Shown here piece by piece: positions 33,259 through 42,325 of a stretch of DNA of 64,000 bases (the stretch's first letter is position 1; every line of letters begins with the position of its first letter). The DNA is from Dehalococcoidia bacterium (lineage in GTDB: Bacteria > Chloroflexota > Dehalococcoidia > Lucifugimonadales > UBA3495): assembly GCA_022827095.1 (NCBI GenBank), contig JAJDTP010000017.1, forward strand, positions 1 through 64,000, given 5' to 3'. The notes beneath the pieces are model-generated. The model did not search any database, was not told where the DNA came from, and saw only the letters and a list, made by a program, of their open reading frames with translations. The translations under genes and the position numbers were made by a program.

Positions 33259-33552
33259 TCAGTCGGTGGACGCGACTTCGAAGTGCTTCACCCAGTACTC
33301 GCCCCGGTAGAGGTGTTCGACCTCGCGGGCGATGTTGGCTCGGAACTCGCTGGTCTCGTAGGCGCGCAGATCGCCCAGCGTGTCCCAAACGCTGACGCTG
33401 ATCCCTTCGTCGGGATCTTCCGTGCTGCGGATCAATTGCCGCTCTTTCAATCCCTTGGGGAGCGTGCCGGTGGCAACGCGCTCGTGGTAGTGCCGCTCGA
33501 ATTCCTCCCAGGTACCCGCGCGAAGCTTGCCCCAGACCATCCTGATGAACAT
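33259..33552 (-). CDS. Antibiotic biosynthesis monooxygenase-like (ABM) protein
   Basis: 97 aa single ferredoxin-like domain: MFIRMVWGKLRAGTWEEFE, a helix with HYHERVA, LIRSTEDPDEGISVSVWD, a second helix (LRAYETSEFRANIARE), and YWVKHFEV. This is the ABM/dimeric alpha-beta barrel fold, found in small monooxygenases and heme-degrading or unknown proteins. GGAGG is just upstream of the ATG. Function not assigned. Confidence 0.75.
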   Translation of the reverse strand: MFIRMVWGKLRAGTWEEFERHYHERVATGTLPKGLKERQLIRSTEDPDEGISVSVWDTLGDLRAYETSEFRANIAREVEHLYRGEYWVKHFEVASTD

Positions 33553-33612
33553 GTCGGTGTATCCTCCTTGGCGTTGGGCCGGCCAATCAACGGCCGGCGT
33601 TATCAGCGTTGT

Positions 33613-34302
33613 TTAGTGCTCCAGGTCGCCGGCGGCGTGGGCAATGATCTTGGCGGCGGTGCCGTCGCTCATGTGACCCATGTCCAGCATCATGTGGTAC
33701 AGGGTCGGGTCCAGGGGCGACACCTTGAAGAATTTCTGGAAGAATTTCACTCGCGCTTCCTCGAGGCCTTCCAGGTAGGAGCGGGCCTGGGCTTCATCGA
33801 GGTGCTCGCGTTCCATGATGGTTGTTACGCGTCGTGACATGGGAGCCAGCATGCCAACATGCAGCACGCCAGGCGTGTCGCCGAGAATGATGTTGGCGCC
33901 GCGGCCGATGATCACCACGTGACCCGCCTGGGCCAGGTTGCGCACGACTTCTCGGGTGGTGTCAATGAAGACCTGGTCGTTCACGCGCTGCATCCGCGAA
34001 GATGGTTCGCCGGCCAGTTCGTGGTAAGTCTCCGGCAGCGTCTCGATGCCGACTCCGAGGTCATAGTCCCCCGACACGGCGGCCCGTTCCAGTACCCGAC
34101 CCAGCAGCGCCGTGACCCGGTCACCGAACCGCTCCACCCGTTGTTCCTTGGCGATCAGGTTGGAAACGGGAGAGCCGATGATGCGAGCGGCCTCGGCGAA
34201 GACCATCCGGTCCACGTAGTTGAGATGCAGGTCATGGGCAACCTGTTGCCCGACGGCGATGGAACCGGCCCCGATAGGGCCGTTGATGGTAATTACGGGC
34301 AT
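33613..34302 (-). CDS. Cytidylate kinase-like P-loop protein
   Basis: 229 aa. MPVITINGPIGAGSIAVGQ is a P-loop of the cytidylate-kinase-like family (PF13189 type), in which the usual Lys-Ser/Thr is altered. YVDRMVFAEAA and VIIGRGANIILGD are shared with that family. The substrate may not be CMP. The start at 34302 has GGAGG seven bases upstream. It lies just downstream of pnp on the same strand, separated by a stem-loop. Confidence 0.78.
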   Translation of the reverse strand: MPVITINGPIGAGSIAVGQQVAHDLHLNYVDRMVFAEAARIIGSPVSNLIAKEQRVERFGDRVTALLGRVLERAAVSGDYDLGVGIETLPETYHELAGEPSSRMQRVNDQVFIDTTREVVRNLAQAGHVVIIGRGANIILGDTPGVLHVGMLAPMSRRVTTIMEREHLDEAQARSYLEGLEEARVKFFQKFFKVSPLDPTLYHMMLDMGHMSDGTAAKIIAHAAGDLEH

Positions 34303-34450
34303 TACATCGCCTCCCAATCCCCTAAAACAACAGGGCGTATTGTGCCTGCATCATACAGCACCAATTACAGGATAACATAGCCTCGGCGCGGGTCGCGGCG
34401 CCACCTACAACGGCCCGTCCCGGCAACATCCAACCCTGCGATACATGATG

Positions 34451-34475
34451 AGGGGCAGGTACGAAACCTGCCCCT
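34451..34475 (-). terminator. Stem-loop after pnp
   Basis: AGGGGCAGGT, loop ACGAA, ACCTGCCCCT: a 10-bp perfect stem directly downstream of the pnp stop. The T-tract on the minus strand is poor, so it may be a processing or stability hairpin rather than a terminator. Confidence 0.5.
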
Positions 34476-34505
34476 GTTGCGCCTGATTATCCGCCTGCCT
34501 CCGGG

Positions 34506-37049
34506 TTAGCGGCGTGCGCCGCCGCCTCCCAGGAACCGGCGGTCGGACGGGTTGCGGCTTCCGCCTTGTGGGCGCCCGGGGTAGCGGCGCGGTCCCTGCC
34601 CGCGTTCGTTGGGTTCGCTGCCCAGCATGGAGCCGCGTTCCCGGCCACGGCTGGGGCCGCCGCGATCGCGGTCTCCTCCACCGCCACCGCCGCCATAGCC
34701 GCCGCGTCCGCCACGGTCACGATCTCCACCGGGACCGCCGCGTCCCGGCCCAGAACGGTCGCCGCCACGTCCACCGCCGCCGCCGTAGCCGCCGCGTCCG
34801 CCGCGGTCTCCACCGCCGCCGCCGTAGCCACCACGCCCGCCACGGTCTCCACCGCCGCCGCCGTAGCCGCCGCGCGGCCCGCGATCACGGTCCCCACGGT
34901 CGTCGAACCCTCCCCGTTCGGGTCGAGGGGCCGGTGGCTCGGTATCGCCCATCAGGGCGCGCCGCGACAGGTTGATGCGGCCCATGTGGTCGATCTCGTG
35001 GATCATCACGGTGATTTCCTGGCCGATGTCCACGTTCTCGTAGGCCAGGTCGCCCAGGTCTTCGTTGCGCACCAGGCCGTCCTTGCCGCCGGGGGTGAGC
35101 TCTACGAAGACGCCGAAGTTGGTGGTGCGGGTGATCTTGCCCGTGATGATGTCGCCGACCTCGGGGTCGCGAGTCAGGCCATCCACACGGCTCCGCGCCA
35201 GTTCGATCATGGTCTGGTCGTTGGAGGAGATGATGACGCCGCCGTCGTCGGAAACGTCGATGCCGCAGCCGGTCTCCTCCTGGATGGCGCGGATGACGCG
35301 TCCGCCGGGGCCGATGAGGGCGCCGATCTTCTCGACGGGAATCTGCATCTTGACCAGCTTGGGGGCGTACCGGCTCATCTGGGCCCTGGGCTCGGTGATG
35401 GCCTCGGACATGCGGTCGAGGATGTGCAGGCGGCCGACGCGGGCCTGTTCGAGGGCCTCGCTCAGGAGTTCCTGAGTCAGGCCGTCAATCTTGACGTCCA
35501 TCTGCAGGGCGTTGATGCCCTTTTCGGTGCCGGCGACCTTGAAGTCCATATCTCCGAGGAAGTCCTCGATGCCCTGGATGTCGCTGAGGATGGCGTAGCG
35601 GTCGCTGTCGGCGTCGGTGATCAGGCCCATGGCGATGCCGGCCACGGGAGCCCGCAGCGGCACGCCGGCGTCCATCAGGGCCATGGACGAGCCGCAGACG
35701 CTGCCCATGGACGTGGAGCCGTTGGAAGCCAGCACCTCGCTGACCACGCGCACGGTGTAGGGGAAGTCCTCCTCGGAGGGCATGGCTGCCAGGATCGCCC
35801 GTTCGGCGAGGGCGCCGTGGCCGATTTCACGCCGGCCGGGGGAACCCACCCGCCGGGCCTCACCCACGCTGTAGGGCGGGAAGTTGTAATGGTGCATGAA
35901 CTGCTTGGTGTTCTCCGGCCCCACGGTGTCCAGGGTCTGCTTCATGGACAGCGAAGCCAGGGTGGCTATCGAGAGCACCTGGGTCTGCCCCCGGGTGAAC
36001 AGGCCGCTGCCGTGGGCGCGGGGCAGTTCCCCGACGCTGCAGGTGATGGGACGGATCTCGGTGGTCTGGCGCCCGTCCGGGCGGACGTTCTGGTTGAGGA
36101 TGCGCCCGCGCACTTCTTTCTTCACCAGGTTCTTGAAGGCCTCGGCGACGTCGCCGCTGGAATAATCGTCGGCCAACTGCGCGGCAACATCCGACTCGAC
36201 GGCGTCCAGGCTGGAGTCGCGTTCGCTCTTGAAGGAATTGCGCTCCAGCACCTCGGAGATGCGACCGTTGACCAGGGCGTCGACCTTCTTCTGGCGCTCC
36301 TCGGTGGCGGAGTAGTCGAAGTGGACCTCAGTCTTGTCGGCGCCACGTTCGGCCACCAGGCGGTCGATCAACTCGATGGTCTGGACGTTGCTTTCGTGGG
36401 CCAGCCGGATGCCCTCCAGGATGACCTCTTCGGAAACCTCAACCGAGCCGGACTCGACCATCATGATGGCGTCGCGGTTGCTGGCCACCACCATGTTCAG
36501 ATCAGCGGAGTTGCTGCGCTGGAAGCTGGGGTTGATGGCGTAGTTGTTGCCGTCCCAGGTGACGCGGCAGGCGCCAATGGGTCCTTCGAACGGGATCTGG
36601 CTGAGGGACAGCGCAGCCGATGCGGCGACCATGCCCAGCGTTTCGGGTGGATGCTCTTCGTCCACCGACAGCACGGTGATGATCACCTGCACCTCGTTGT
36701 GCAGTCCCTTGGGGAACAGCGGACGGATGCTGCGGTCGGTCAGCCGGGCGGACAGGATGGCTTCGGTGCCGGGGCGCCCTTCGCGGCGGAAGAAGCTCCC
36801 TGGAATTTTGCCGACGGCGTACAGCCGCTCTTCGAACTCTACGGTCAACGGCAGGAAGTCAATTCCCTCCCGGGCCTGGTCGGACATCACGGCGGTGGCC
36901 AGCAGGATGGTCTCTCCGCAGGTGATGGTTACGGCGCCGTGGGCCTGCTGGGCCAGTCGACCGGTCTCCAGGGTTATGGGATGCCCGCCGATCTCGCCGT
37001 CAATGGAGAAGGGGTTCATCAATTCTTGGGCGGCGTCTATAGTTGTCAT
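34506..37049 (-). CDS. pnp: Polyribonucleotide nucleotidyltransferase with RGG-rich tail
   Basis: 847 aa. Two RNase PH domains (FRREGRPGTEAILSARLTDRSIRPLFP in the first; GSGLFTRGQTQVLS and MGSVCGSSMALMDAGVP in the second) flank the helical linker. A KH domain (IGALIGPGGRVIRAI) and an S1 domain (GKITRTTNFGVFVELTPGG) follow. PNPase degrades RNA 3' to 5' by phosphorolysis. After residue about 700 there is an unusual 147-residue tail of repeated YGGGGGDRGGRGG units and RGG motifs, likely disordered and RNA-binding. I chose the ATG at 37049; earlier in-frame codons at 37079 and 37094 would add 10-15 residues. Confidence 0.95.
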   Translation of the reverse strand: MTTIDAAQELMNPFSIDGEIGGHPITLETGRLAQQAHGAVTITCGETILLATAVMSDQAREGIDFLPLTVEFEERLYAVGKIPGSFFRREGRPGTEAILSARLTDRSIRPLFPKGLHNEVQVIITVLSVDEEHPPETLGMVAASAALSLSQIPFEGPIGACRVTWDGNNYAINPSFQRSNSADLNMVVASNRDAIMMVESGSVEVSEEVILEGIRLAHESNVQTIELIDRLVAERGADKTEVHFDYSATEERQKKVDALVNGRISEVLERNSFKSERDSSLDAVESDVAAQLADDYSSGDVAEAFKNLVKKEVRGRILNQNVRPDGRQTTEIRPITCSVGELPRAHGSGLFTRGQTQVLSIATLASLSMKQTLDTVGPENTKQFMHHYNFPPYSVGEARRVGSPGRREIGHGALAERAILAAMPSEEDFPYTVRVVSEVLASNGSTSMGSVCGSSMALMDAGVPLRAPVAGIAMGLITDADSDRYAILSDIQGIEDFLGDMDFKVAGTEKGINALQMDVKIDGLTQELLSEALEQARVGRLHILDRMSEAITEPRAQMSRYAPKLVKMQIPVEKIGALIGPGGRVIRAIQEETGCGIDVSDDGGVIISSNDQTMIELARSRVDGLTRDPEVGDIITGKITRTTNFGVFVELTPGGKDGLVRNEDLGDLAYENVDIGQEITVMIHEIDHMGRINLSRRALMGDTEPPAPRPERGGFDDRGDRDRGPRGGYGGGGGDRGGRGGYGGGGGDRGGRGGYGGGGGRGGDRSGPGRGGPGGDRDRGGRGGYGGGGGGGDRDRGGPSRGRERGSMLGSEPNERGQGPRRYPGRPQGGSRNPSDRRFLGGGGARR

Positions 37050-37437
37050 AACAGCAGTTCTCTCTACCTCTTCTTCCATCGTTGTTGCTACCAACCTGCT
37101 ACGTGTGAATAGGGGCCGGTTTTCATCCTGGTTTTTGATGGCACATTCTGTCGCCGCAATTCGATGCTTCCCGCTCCTGCGCTCAAACCACGCTGCCCGG
37201 TGGCCAGGTGTATGGACAATGTCTGAAGCGTTCTGAAATTGTTACGTTGAGCGTGGGATCACGGCTTTGCTGGCGGGGAAAGGTTCCGGTTCGGGGGTGA
37301 ACCCCCGGACGATTCTGTCCGGGCACTGGCATGGCGACCGGAGGAGCCGTCAATGGGACGGGAGTGCCGGCAGGTTTTTATCCCGGCCGGCAGTTGGGAG
37401 GGTGTGCGTGTGCCGGGTCTCGGCGTTTCGGGCCGAA
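37050..37437. other. Gene-free space between rpsO and pnp
   Basis: About 390 bp. Several G/C-rich inverted segments are present, including TGCCGGC (37365-37371) facing GCCGGCA (37386-37392) with AGGTTTTTATCCCG between them. In other bacteria the rpsO-pnp leader is where PNPase autoregulates its mRNA; a similar role here is inference. No small gene was found. Confidence 0.4.
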
Positions 37438-37704
37438 TTACCGACGTAATCCGAGCCGACCGATGAGGCTCTGGTAGCGGCCTACATCCTCGCGGCTGAG
37501 GTAATTGAGGAGCCGGCGCCGCTTGGAAACCATGGTTACCAGCCCCCGCCGTGAATGCACGTCCTTGCGATGGGTGCGGAGATGGTCGGTCACCTGCCGA
37601 ATGCGCTCGGTGAGCATGGCGACCTGGAGTTCGGTTGAGCCGGTGTCCGACTCGTGTGATCGATATTCCTCGATGATCCTTTGCTTGACGTCAGCGTCCA
37701 ACAT
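37438..37704 (-). CDS. rpsO: 30S ribosomal protein S15
   Basis: 88 aa, standard length. [45 protein letters not shown] and [20 protein letters not shown] are the conserved 16S rRNA-binding helices. The start at 37704 matches the family N-terminus; the upstream frame is spurious. The rpsO-pnp order is the usual bacterial one. Confidence 0.97.
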   Translation of the reverse strand: MLDADVKQRIIEEYRSHESDTGSTELQVAMLTERIRQVTDHLRTHRKDVHSRRGLVTMVSKRRRLLNYLSREDVGRYQSLIGRLGLRR

Positions 37705-37952
37705 TACGGGCTTCGTACCTTCTCGTTTTGGGTTTCTTCTGTCTTTCGTGTAACAGGCTAACACGTCACGCCGTAATAGGCAACAGAGGCGCACTTTCGA
37801 TATTTGGCCAATTCCGATTCGTGCGTTCACGGATAAACAAAAGTGGCCTCAGCAACCTTCGTGACATTCTTATAGGCGAGTTATACGGAGTTGCGAACGG
37901 TTAGATGTTCCTATCGCGAACTGTGAGTGCAACGGCGGCACGTGAAATCCGA

Positions 37953-37983
37953 AAAGAAAAAGGGCGCAGATCAGACTGCGCCC
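37953..37983 (-). terminator. Rho-independent terminator for the downstream hydrolase gene
   Basis: On the minus strand GGGCGCAG, loop TCTGAT, CTGCGCCC is followed by TTTTTCTTTT. It closes the alpha/beta hydrolase gene ending at 38015. The rest of the 310-bp space 37705-38014 shows no gene. Confidence 0.88.
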
Positions 37984-38014
37984 CTGCGATTGCCTTGTAT
38001 CTCCGGGCTGACGG

Positions 38015-38812
38015 TTACGCCAAAAAGCCTTCCACCAACTCGACGAACCGCTCCGTGGCCTCCAGTTCCGGGTGGTGGCCGCAGTTGTCGATGACCTCTA
38101 GGCGGCTGCCGGGAATGCGCCGCTGGTATTCCTCGCCGGCGCTCACGGGCACGATGCGGTCCTGCTGACCCCAGATGAGCAGCGTCGGCACCCGCTCCAG
38201 CCGGTACACCTGGTGCACCAGGCCGGGGTCGTGCATGTAGGGCCGCCACGACACGCGGCAGGTCCCCTCCATGGCGTTCTCCCACCGCTCCAGGATGTCT
38301 TCCTCAGGCTCGGCGGGACAGACGGTGCGGTACTCGGGAGTGCCGTCCGGGTCCAGCAGGGAGTCGCGGATGTACAGCGGAGGCGTGACTTCGAAGATAT
38401 CGTAGATCTGGCCGCCGGGCGGGCGGATGCCGCCGGCGCCCACCAGGATGAGCTTGCCGAACTGCTGCGGGCACATGGTGGCCAACTCGGCGGCCAGCCA
38501 GCCGCCCAGGGAGAAACCCATCAGGTCCGCGCCCTCCAGGCCCAGCTTGTCAAAAGCGCCCAGGTACCAGATGGCCATGTCGTGCATCTTCATCGACCAG
38601 TCCAGCTGGTCGGACTGGCCGAAGCCGGGATGCGACGGGATGTGCAGGGTGTGGTTCTGGGCCAGGGCCTCGTGGTAGCGCAGCCAGCCGGGGTGCCCCA
38701 GCTCGTCGTGCAGAATGACCAGCGGGTTGCCGGACCCGCCGGTGACGACCTCCACGTTGGAGCCGGAAACTTCGGTGATGCTGGAAGTCCAGGATTGGGC
38801 GGTTGTGGTCAT
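38015..38812 (-). CDS. Alpha/beta hydrolase
   Basis: 265 aa. VILHDELGHPGWLRYHEAL carries the oxyanion strand, LMGFSLGGWLAAELA the nucleophile elbow with Ser intact, LLIWGQQDRIVPV the acid region and CGHHPELEATERFV the catalytic His. This is the C-C hydrolase/haloperoxidase-like branch; the substrate is unknown. The start at 38812 (MTTTAQSW) excludes an upstream frame that runs toward the tRNA gene. Confidence 0.88.
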   Translation of the reverse strand: MTTTAQSWTSSITEVSGSNVEVVTGGSGNPLVILHDELGHPGWLRYHEALAQNHTLHIPSHPGFGQSDQLDWSMKMHDMAIWYLGAFDKLGLEGADLMGFSLGGWLAAELATMCPQQFGKLILVGAGGIRPPGGQIYDIFEVTPPLYIRDSLLDPDGTPEYRTVCPAEPEEDILERWENAMEGTCRVSWRPYMHDPGLVHQVYRLERVPTLLIWGQQDRIVPVSAGEEYQRRIPGSRLEVIDNCGHHPELEATERFVELVEGFLA

Positions 38813-38899
38813 GGTCTGGCTAGTCCTCTCGGTGCGGGCTGCGGCGGACGGGCCACGAGGCAAGGCGCTTCGCAGCGGTAACGGCAATCTCCAAAGGAA

Positions 38900-38974
38900 T
38901 GGAGCGGGCGATGGGATTCGAACCCACGACTTTTTGCTTGGGAAGCAAACACTCTACCACTGAGTTACGCCCGC
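38900..38974 (-). tRNA. tRNA-Gly (anticodon CCC)
   Basis: The minus strand folds as a cloverleaf: acceptor GCGGGCG paired with CGCCCGC, D-arm with AGTGGTAGA, anticodon stem TTTGC/GCAAA with loop TTCCCAA (anticodon CCC at 38940-38942), T-arm GTGGGTTCGAATCCCAT, discriminator T, and an encoded CCA end. It reads GGG codons. Confidence 0.95.
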
Positions 38975-39000
38975 CCGGCGCTCAGAAATGGCTTTTCCGG

Positions 39001-39030
39001 ATGATAGCACAGCCGGAGGAGTCGGCTCAA
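39001..39030 (-). promoter_or_regulatory. Promoter for tRNA-Gly
   Basis: TTGAGC (39025-39030), 18-bp spacer, TATCAT (39001-39006) on the minus strand, with a TG ahead of the -10. It lies 27 bp upstream of the mature tRNA 5' end. Confidence 0.6.
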
Positions 39031-39080
39031 TCGCCGAAAGCGGGAGGTCTACGTTTATCGTGTACGGTAAACCACCAGGG

Positions 39081-39437
39081 TTATGAGTCCAGCAGGGGCT
39101 CCAGCTTGTCCAGGAGGAGCTCAACCCGGTCCAATCCTTCCGCGACGTCCGATTCGGAAAAGGTGTCTTCGTAGTAGTTCTCATGGAGCAGGTTCGCCCT
39201 CGCGAAGTGGTCCATGACATCGCCGTCGCCGGTGAGAGCCCTGAGATGGCTCGCCGCACGCGTCAGATGGCGGTGCCGCTCGTGGTCCCACCCGCGCTGT
39301 TCCGCGATGGCCTTCATCATCAGCGCCGCCGCGCCCCAGCCTTTCTCTGAAGCCTGACGGAGGTCTCCTTGAGTTAGCTCGCCGCGGGCCTGCTCCAACA
39401 GGCGACGGCTGTCTCTCTGATACTTCTGGGTAGCCAC
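39081..39437 (-). CDS. HEPN-like/PaREP1-type small helical protein
   Basis: 118 aa, all helical: RDSRRLLEQARGELTQGDLRQ, ASEKGWGAAALMMKAIAEQRGW, HLTRAASHLRAL, and a C-terminal helix. The K/R-x-W-GAA pattern and His-rich turn resemble PaREP1/HEPN-like proteins, which often act as nucleic-acid or nucleotide-related stress factors. No partner nucleotidyltransferase is adjacent. Function is inferred only at family level. Confidence 0.6.
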   Translation of the reverse strand: MATQKYQRDSRRLLEQARGELTQGDLRQASEKGWGAAALMMKAIAEQRGWDHERHRHLTRAASHLRALTGDGDVMDHFARANLLHENYYEDTFSESDVAEGLDRVELLLDKLEPLLDS

Positions 39438-39588
39438 GGGGGTTCCTCAATTGCGAGTGTAGGGAATGGATGGCGCTGGCGGTTTGCAAAACCTGTCACC
39501 TGATGATAACGCAGCCGCGTTCAAGGGCTCAATCCAGAAAGCGAAGCGGACAGGCCAAAGATTGGATGGCCAGCTTGCCGAAACCAGC

Positions 39589-39810
39589 TCATTCACCTGC
39601 TGAGGGGTTCCGCACAATCACCACTGCTGCGCTCGGCGCTATTTCGCCCGCCTCGGCCATATCGGCCACATACACGGCCACGGCATCGCCAAGCGCCGCC
39701 AACGCCTCCGTCCGGGAATAGCCCCAAGCTGTACAGCCGGGAAGATCGTCGATCCACGAACTCCAGCGGCCATCCAGATCCTGTTCGAGCCGCGCTGGGT
39801 ATGCCGCCAT
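39589..39810 (-). CDS. HicB-like orphan antitoxin
   Basis: 73 aa. YPARLEQDLDGRWSSWIDDLPGCTAWGYSRTEAL is the partial RNase H fold of HicB antitoxins, which neutralise the mRNA interferase HicA. No HicA-like gene (dsRBD fold with catalytic His) is found on either side and there is no C-terminal DNA-binding domain, so it is an orphan or a stand-alone regulator. Confidence 0.7.
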   Translation of the reverse strand: MAAYPARLEQDLDGRWSSWIDDLPGCTAWGYSRTEALAALGDAVAVYVADMAEAGEIAPSAAVVIVRNPSAGE

Positions 39811-39849
39811 AACAGTTATAGCTTGATCGTTGAGCCGACGTGAACTCTG

Positions 39850-40626
39850 TTAGCGACTGGCACTGAAAGATTCGGTGGGCGTGCTGGTTTGGGGTTGTGC
39901 CGCCGGGTTGGTTGGCAAGCTGGATACAAGGCGCTGCTCCAAGAGTTTTTGAACCTGGCCCACAGATGTCGTCAATTGAGTTGTTTGGTGCGCCATCAAC
40001 TCGTGCTCCAGTCTGCGACAGCGAGCGTCGTGTCGCTTGTCAGACTCTTGGACTACCAGCCTCCAAATGACGAATGCCAAACCAGTGACAGTAGTAACTA
40101 ATGCTACCGCCGAGAAAAAGTCTTTCGATTGGTGCAGCTGCCACCCATCATAGTACCCCCATGCAGCGAACAATCCCGCGCCCGCCAAAAGGGGTAAGGC
40201 GTTAGCCACGGGCCAAGTCACGAAGTTGAAGCTGAACTGGCGCTCGACATGCGCCAATATCAGCTTCCCGACCAACAGGAAATACACTCCGCTATCCACG
40301 GGACCGGCCACGACGGCAGGAACAACTTCTGACTTACTCCCTTTTCGAATGCGGATAGCCGGATTATGGCGAATCATGTCAGGGGACACGGTCACTTGGG
40401 AAAAATCCAACTTAGCGTTGATGGTGTCGTTAGGAAGGCTGTTGAATTTCGGTCGCCATTTGAGGAAGTGACGTAGATCTTTCCACTGCACCTCAATCAC
40501 CAACCATCCGGGGGCCTCTTGAGCAACAATGCAGTCATAGGTTGCATATTCCTTTCGGCTTCTCGCGAGCTGCCATCGGCGCCACAAACCTAGCGGACCG
40601 CTCACTATTTTCGATATAAACCTCAT
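39850..40626 (-). CDS. Membrane protein of unknown function
   Basis: 258 aa. The N-terminal part (about residues 25-130) is soluble and beta-rich (YDCIVAQEAPGWLVIEVQW, VTVSPDMIRHN). Two membrane helices follow (about 133-160 and 169-190), then a charged helical C-terminus (DKRHDARCRRLEHELMAHQ). No family recognised. It reads like a cytoplasmic domain joined to a membrane hairpin with a coiled-coil tail. Confidence 0.6.
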   Translation of the reverse strand: MRFISKIVSGPLGLWRRWQLARSRKEYATYDCIVAQEAPGWLVIEVQWKDLRHFLKWRPKFNSLPNDTINAKLDFSQVTVSPDMIRHNPAIRIRKGSKSEVVPAVVAGPVDSGVYFLLVGKLILAHVERQFSFNFVTWPVANALPLLAGAGLFAAWGYYDGWQLHQSKDFFSAVALVTTVTGLAFVIWRLVVQESDKRHDARCRRLEHELMAHQTTQLTTSVGQVQKLLEQRLVSSLPTNPAAQPQTSTPTESFSASR

Positions 40627-40732
40627 CTGGCCACCACTAGTGTGCGTACATTTGGCAAGTATGGTAACAGTAGTTGCCGATCAGTAGTCGGTCAAAATTT
40701 GGTCGATCCATGATTGATCCGCGCCATTTTGT

Positions 40733-42325
40733 TTATGCGTTAGATGCCCCCCGAGTCTCCCCCTGGAAGTCGCGCGTCAGCTGCGCCAGCAGGAAGAAGA
40801 TGTTCTCCACGGCGTTGGTGGCTTCTACGATGATGCGCTGGCGGTCGTCGTCTTCCTCGGGGGCCATGGCCAGGTAGCGGGCGCGGACGTCCTGCATCAT
40901 GCTGCGGCGGTCTCCCATCACCTGCCCGACGAACGCCCAGGAGTCGGGGTCGTCCTCTTCCAGCGCGTCCAGGAAGATGAGCAGGGCGGCGTCGGTGCCC
41001 TCGACCACGCTGATTTGGAAGGTCTCCAGCATGTCGTCCTCGGGCAGGTCGCGCAGCAGGCCGGGCAGCGTTGAGAACTGTTCCTCCAGCCAGGTGATGA
41101 GCTTCTGGCGGCCCAGCACGGCGTTGCGTCGTTCGCTGTCCTGTCCGGGGTTGCGCTGACCCAGCTGGGCCAGGAACTCGTCGATGCGACCGTTCACCTC
41201 CAGGGTGGACTGCCGGACGGCGCCCAGGGGCAGTCCCATGCGGGCCTGCTCCAGGTACTCAGAGAAGCGGCCCAGCACCCGCTTCTGTTCCAGATGGGCC
41301 AGGTCCAGGGCCGTGGTCACGTCGTCGATGGCCTGGTCGTGGATGAACTGGGGCCGGGACCGTTCCTCCTCAGCGCTGGCCGGCCAGACGCGGGCGAACA
41401 GCCGCATGGTCCATTCCGGCGCCGACAGCACCACGATCCGCGATGGCATGCCGAAGACGATCACCGCCAGCGCCATCTGCGGGCCCAGGTCGATGTCGGG
41501 CCAGGTCACCAGCGCCTTGACCAGCGGCACCTGCGCGTACACCTCTATATATAGGAGCATCACCAGGATGATCGCCGAGAAGAAGACCTGGAACGCCCAG
41601 AACATGCCCAGTTGCCGCGCGGTGCCGCTCAGACCCGAAGACACCACAATCACGCTGATGCCCAGCCCCACGTAGGAGCCGTAGATGTACATCAGCACCT
41701 GCTCCACGCCCACCAGCTGGGCGGCAGCCAGCCCGATGCCGAAGGCCACCACCGGCACCAGCGCCTGCACGATGAAGGTCAGCAGCGCGCCGATGATGAA
41801 GGACAGCAGGATGGACCCGGCGGAAAGCTCCAGGCCGGCGCGGAACCAGGGCTGCTCCGACAAAGGCGCCGCCGACTCCTTGATCAGCACCAGCCCGAAG
41901 AGCAGCGCCGCCACTCCAAAGAGCATGGCCCCGGCCTCACGGTAGTTGCCCCGGTTCAGACGGGTGATGATGACGCCGCCGATGCCGATACCGTAGAGCG
42001 CGGCGATACGTATGTCCACCGTCACAATGAACAGGATCAGGCCCACCCCCATCTGCGCGCCCAGGGCGATGGGATAGCCCTGCTTGGCCGAGATCAGCCC
42101 CGACCGCAGCATGCTGATGGTGATGAACGTGACGGCCGGCGAGGACTGGGTGATGGCGCCGGCCAGGGTGCCCCAGCCGAAGGCGGCGAAGCGGTTGTCG
42201 GCCAGGCGGCTGGCCAGCACCCGCAAGCGCGGCCCCACCACGGTTTTGAGGTTCTCGGAGAGGAGCCACATCCCGAAGAACAGCAGCCCAACGCCGCCGA
42301 GGATGCCGCCAAGCACTGCAATCAT
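40733..42325 (-). CDS. Na/Pi-cotransporter-like protein with PhoU-like domain
   Basis: 530 aa. The membrane half has two inverted repeats with the QSSP signature in AGAITQSSPAVTFITISML and GALLTFIVQALVPVVAFG, as in NptA/YjbB-type phosphate exporters or importers. The second half (about residues 330-520) is helical with PhoU-like character (LDLAHLEQKRVLGRFSEYLEQ, TNAVENIFFLLAQL). It would move phosphate with sodium. No pst or pho genes lie nearby. Confidence 0.82.
   Translation of the reverse strand: MIAVLGGILGGVGLLFFGMWLLSENLKTVVGPRLRVLASRLADNRFAAFGWGTLAGAITQSSPAVTFITISMLRSGLISAKQGYPIALGAQMGVGLILFIVTVDIRIAALYGIGIGGVIITRLNRGNYREAGAMLFGVAALLFGLVLIKESAAPLSEQPWFRAGLELSAGSILLSFIIGALLTFIVQALVPVVAFGIGLAAAQLVGVEQVLMYIYGSYVGLGISVIVVSSGLSGTARQLGMFWAFQVFFSAIILVMLLYIEVYAQVPLVKALVTWPDIDLGPQMALAVIVFGMPSRIVVLSAPEWTMRLFARVWPASAEEERSRPQFIHDQAIDDVTTALDLAHLEQKRVLGRFSEYLEQARMGLPLGAVRQSTLEVNGRIDEFLAQLGQRNPGQDSERRNAVLGRQKLITWLEEQFSTLPGLLRDLPEDDMLETFQISVVEGTDAALLIFLDALEEDDPDSWAFVGQVMGDRRSMMQDVRARYLAMAPEEDDDRQRIIVEATNAVENIFFLLAQLTRDFQGETRGASNA

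Noticed and set aside
34566-37112. 848-codon open frame antisense to pnp
   Set aside because: Opposite a textbook PNPase; low-complexity and without motifs. The same reasoning removes long antisense frames at 11784-14063, 44311-46563 and 55064-57532.
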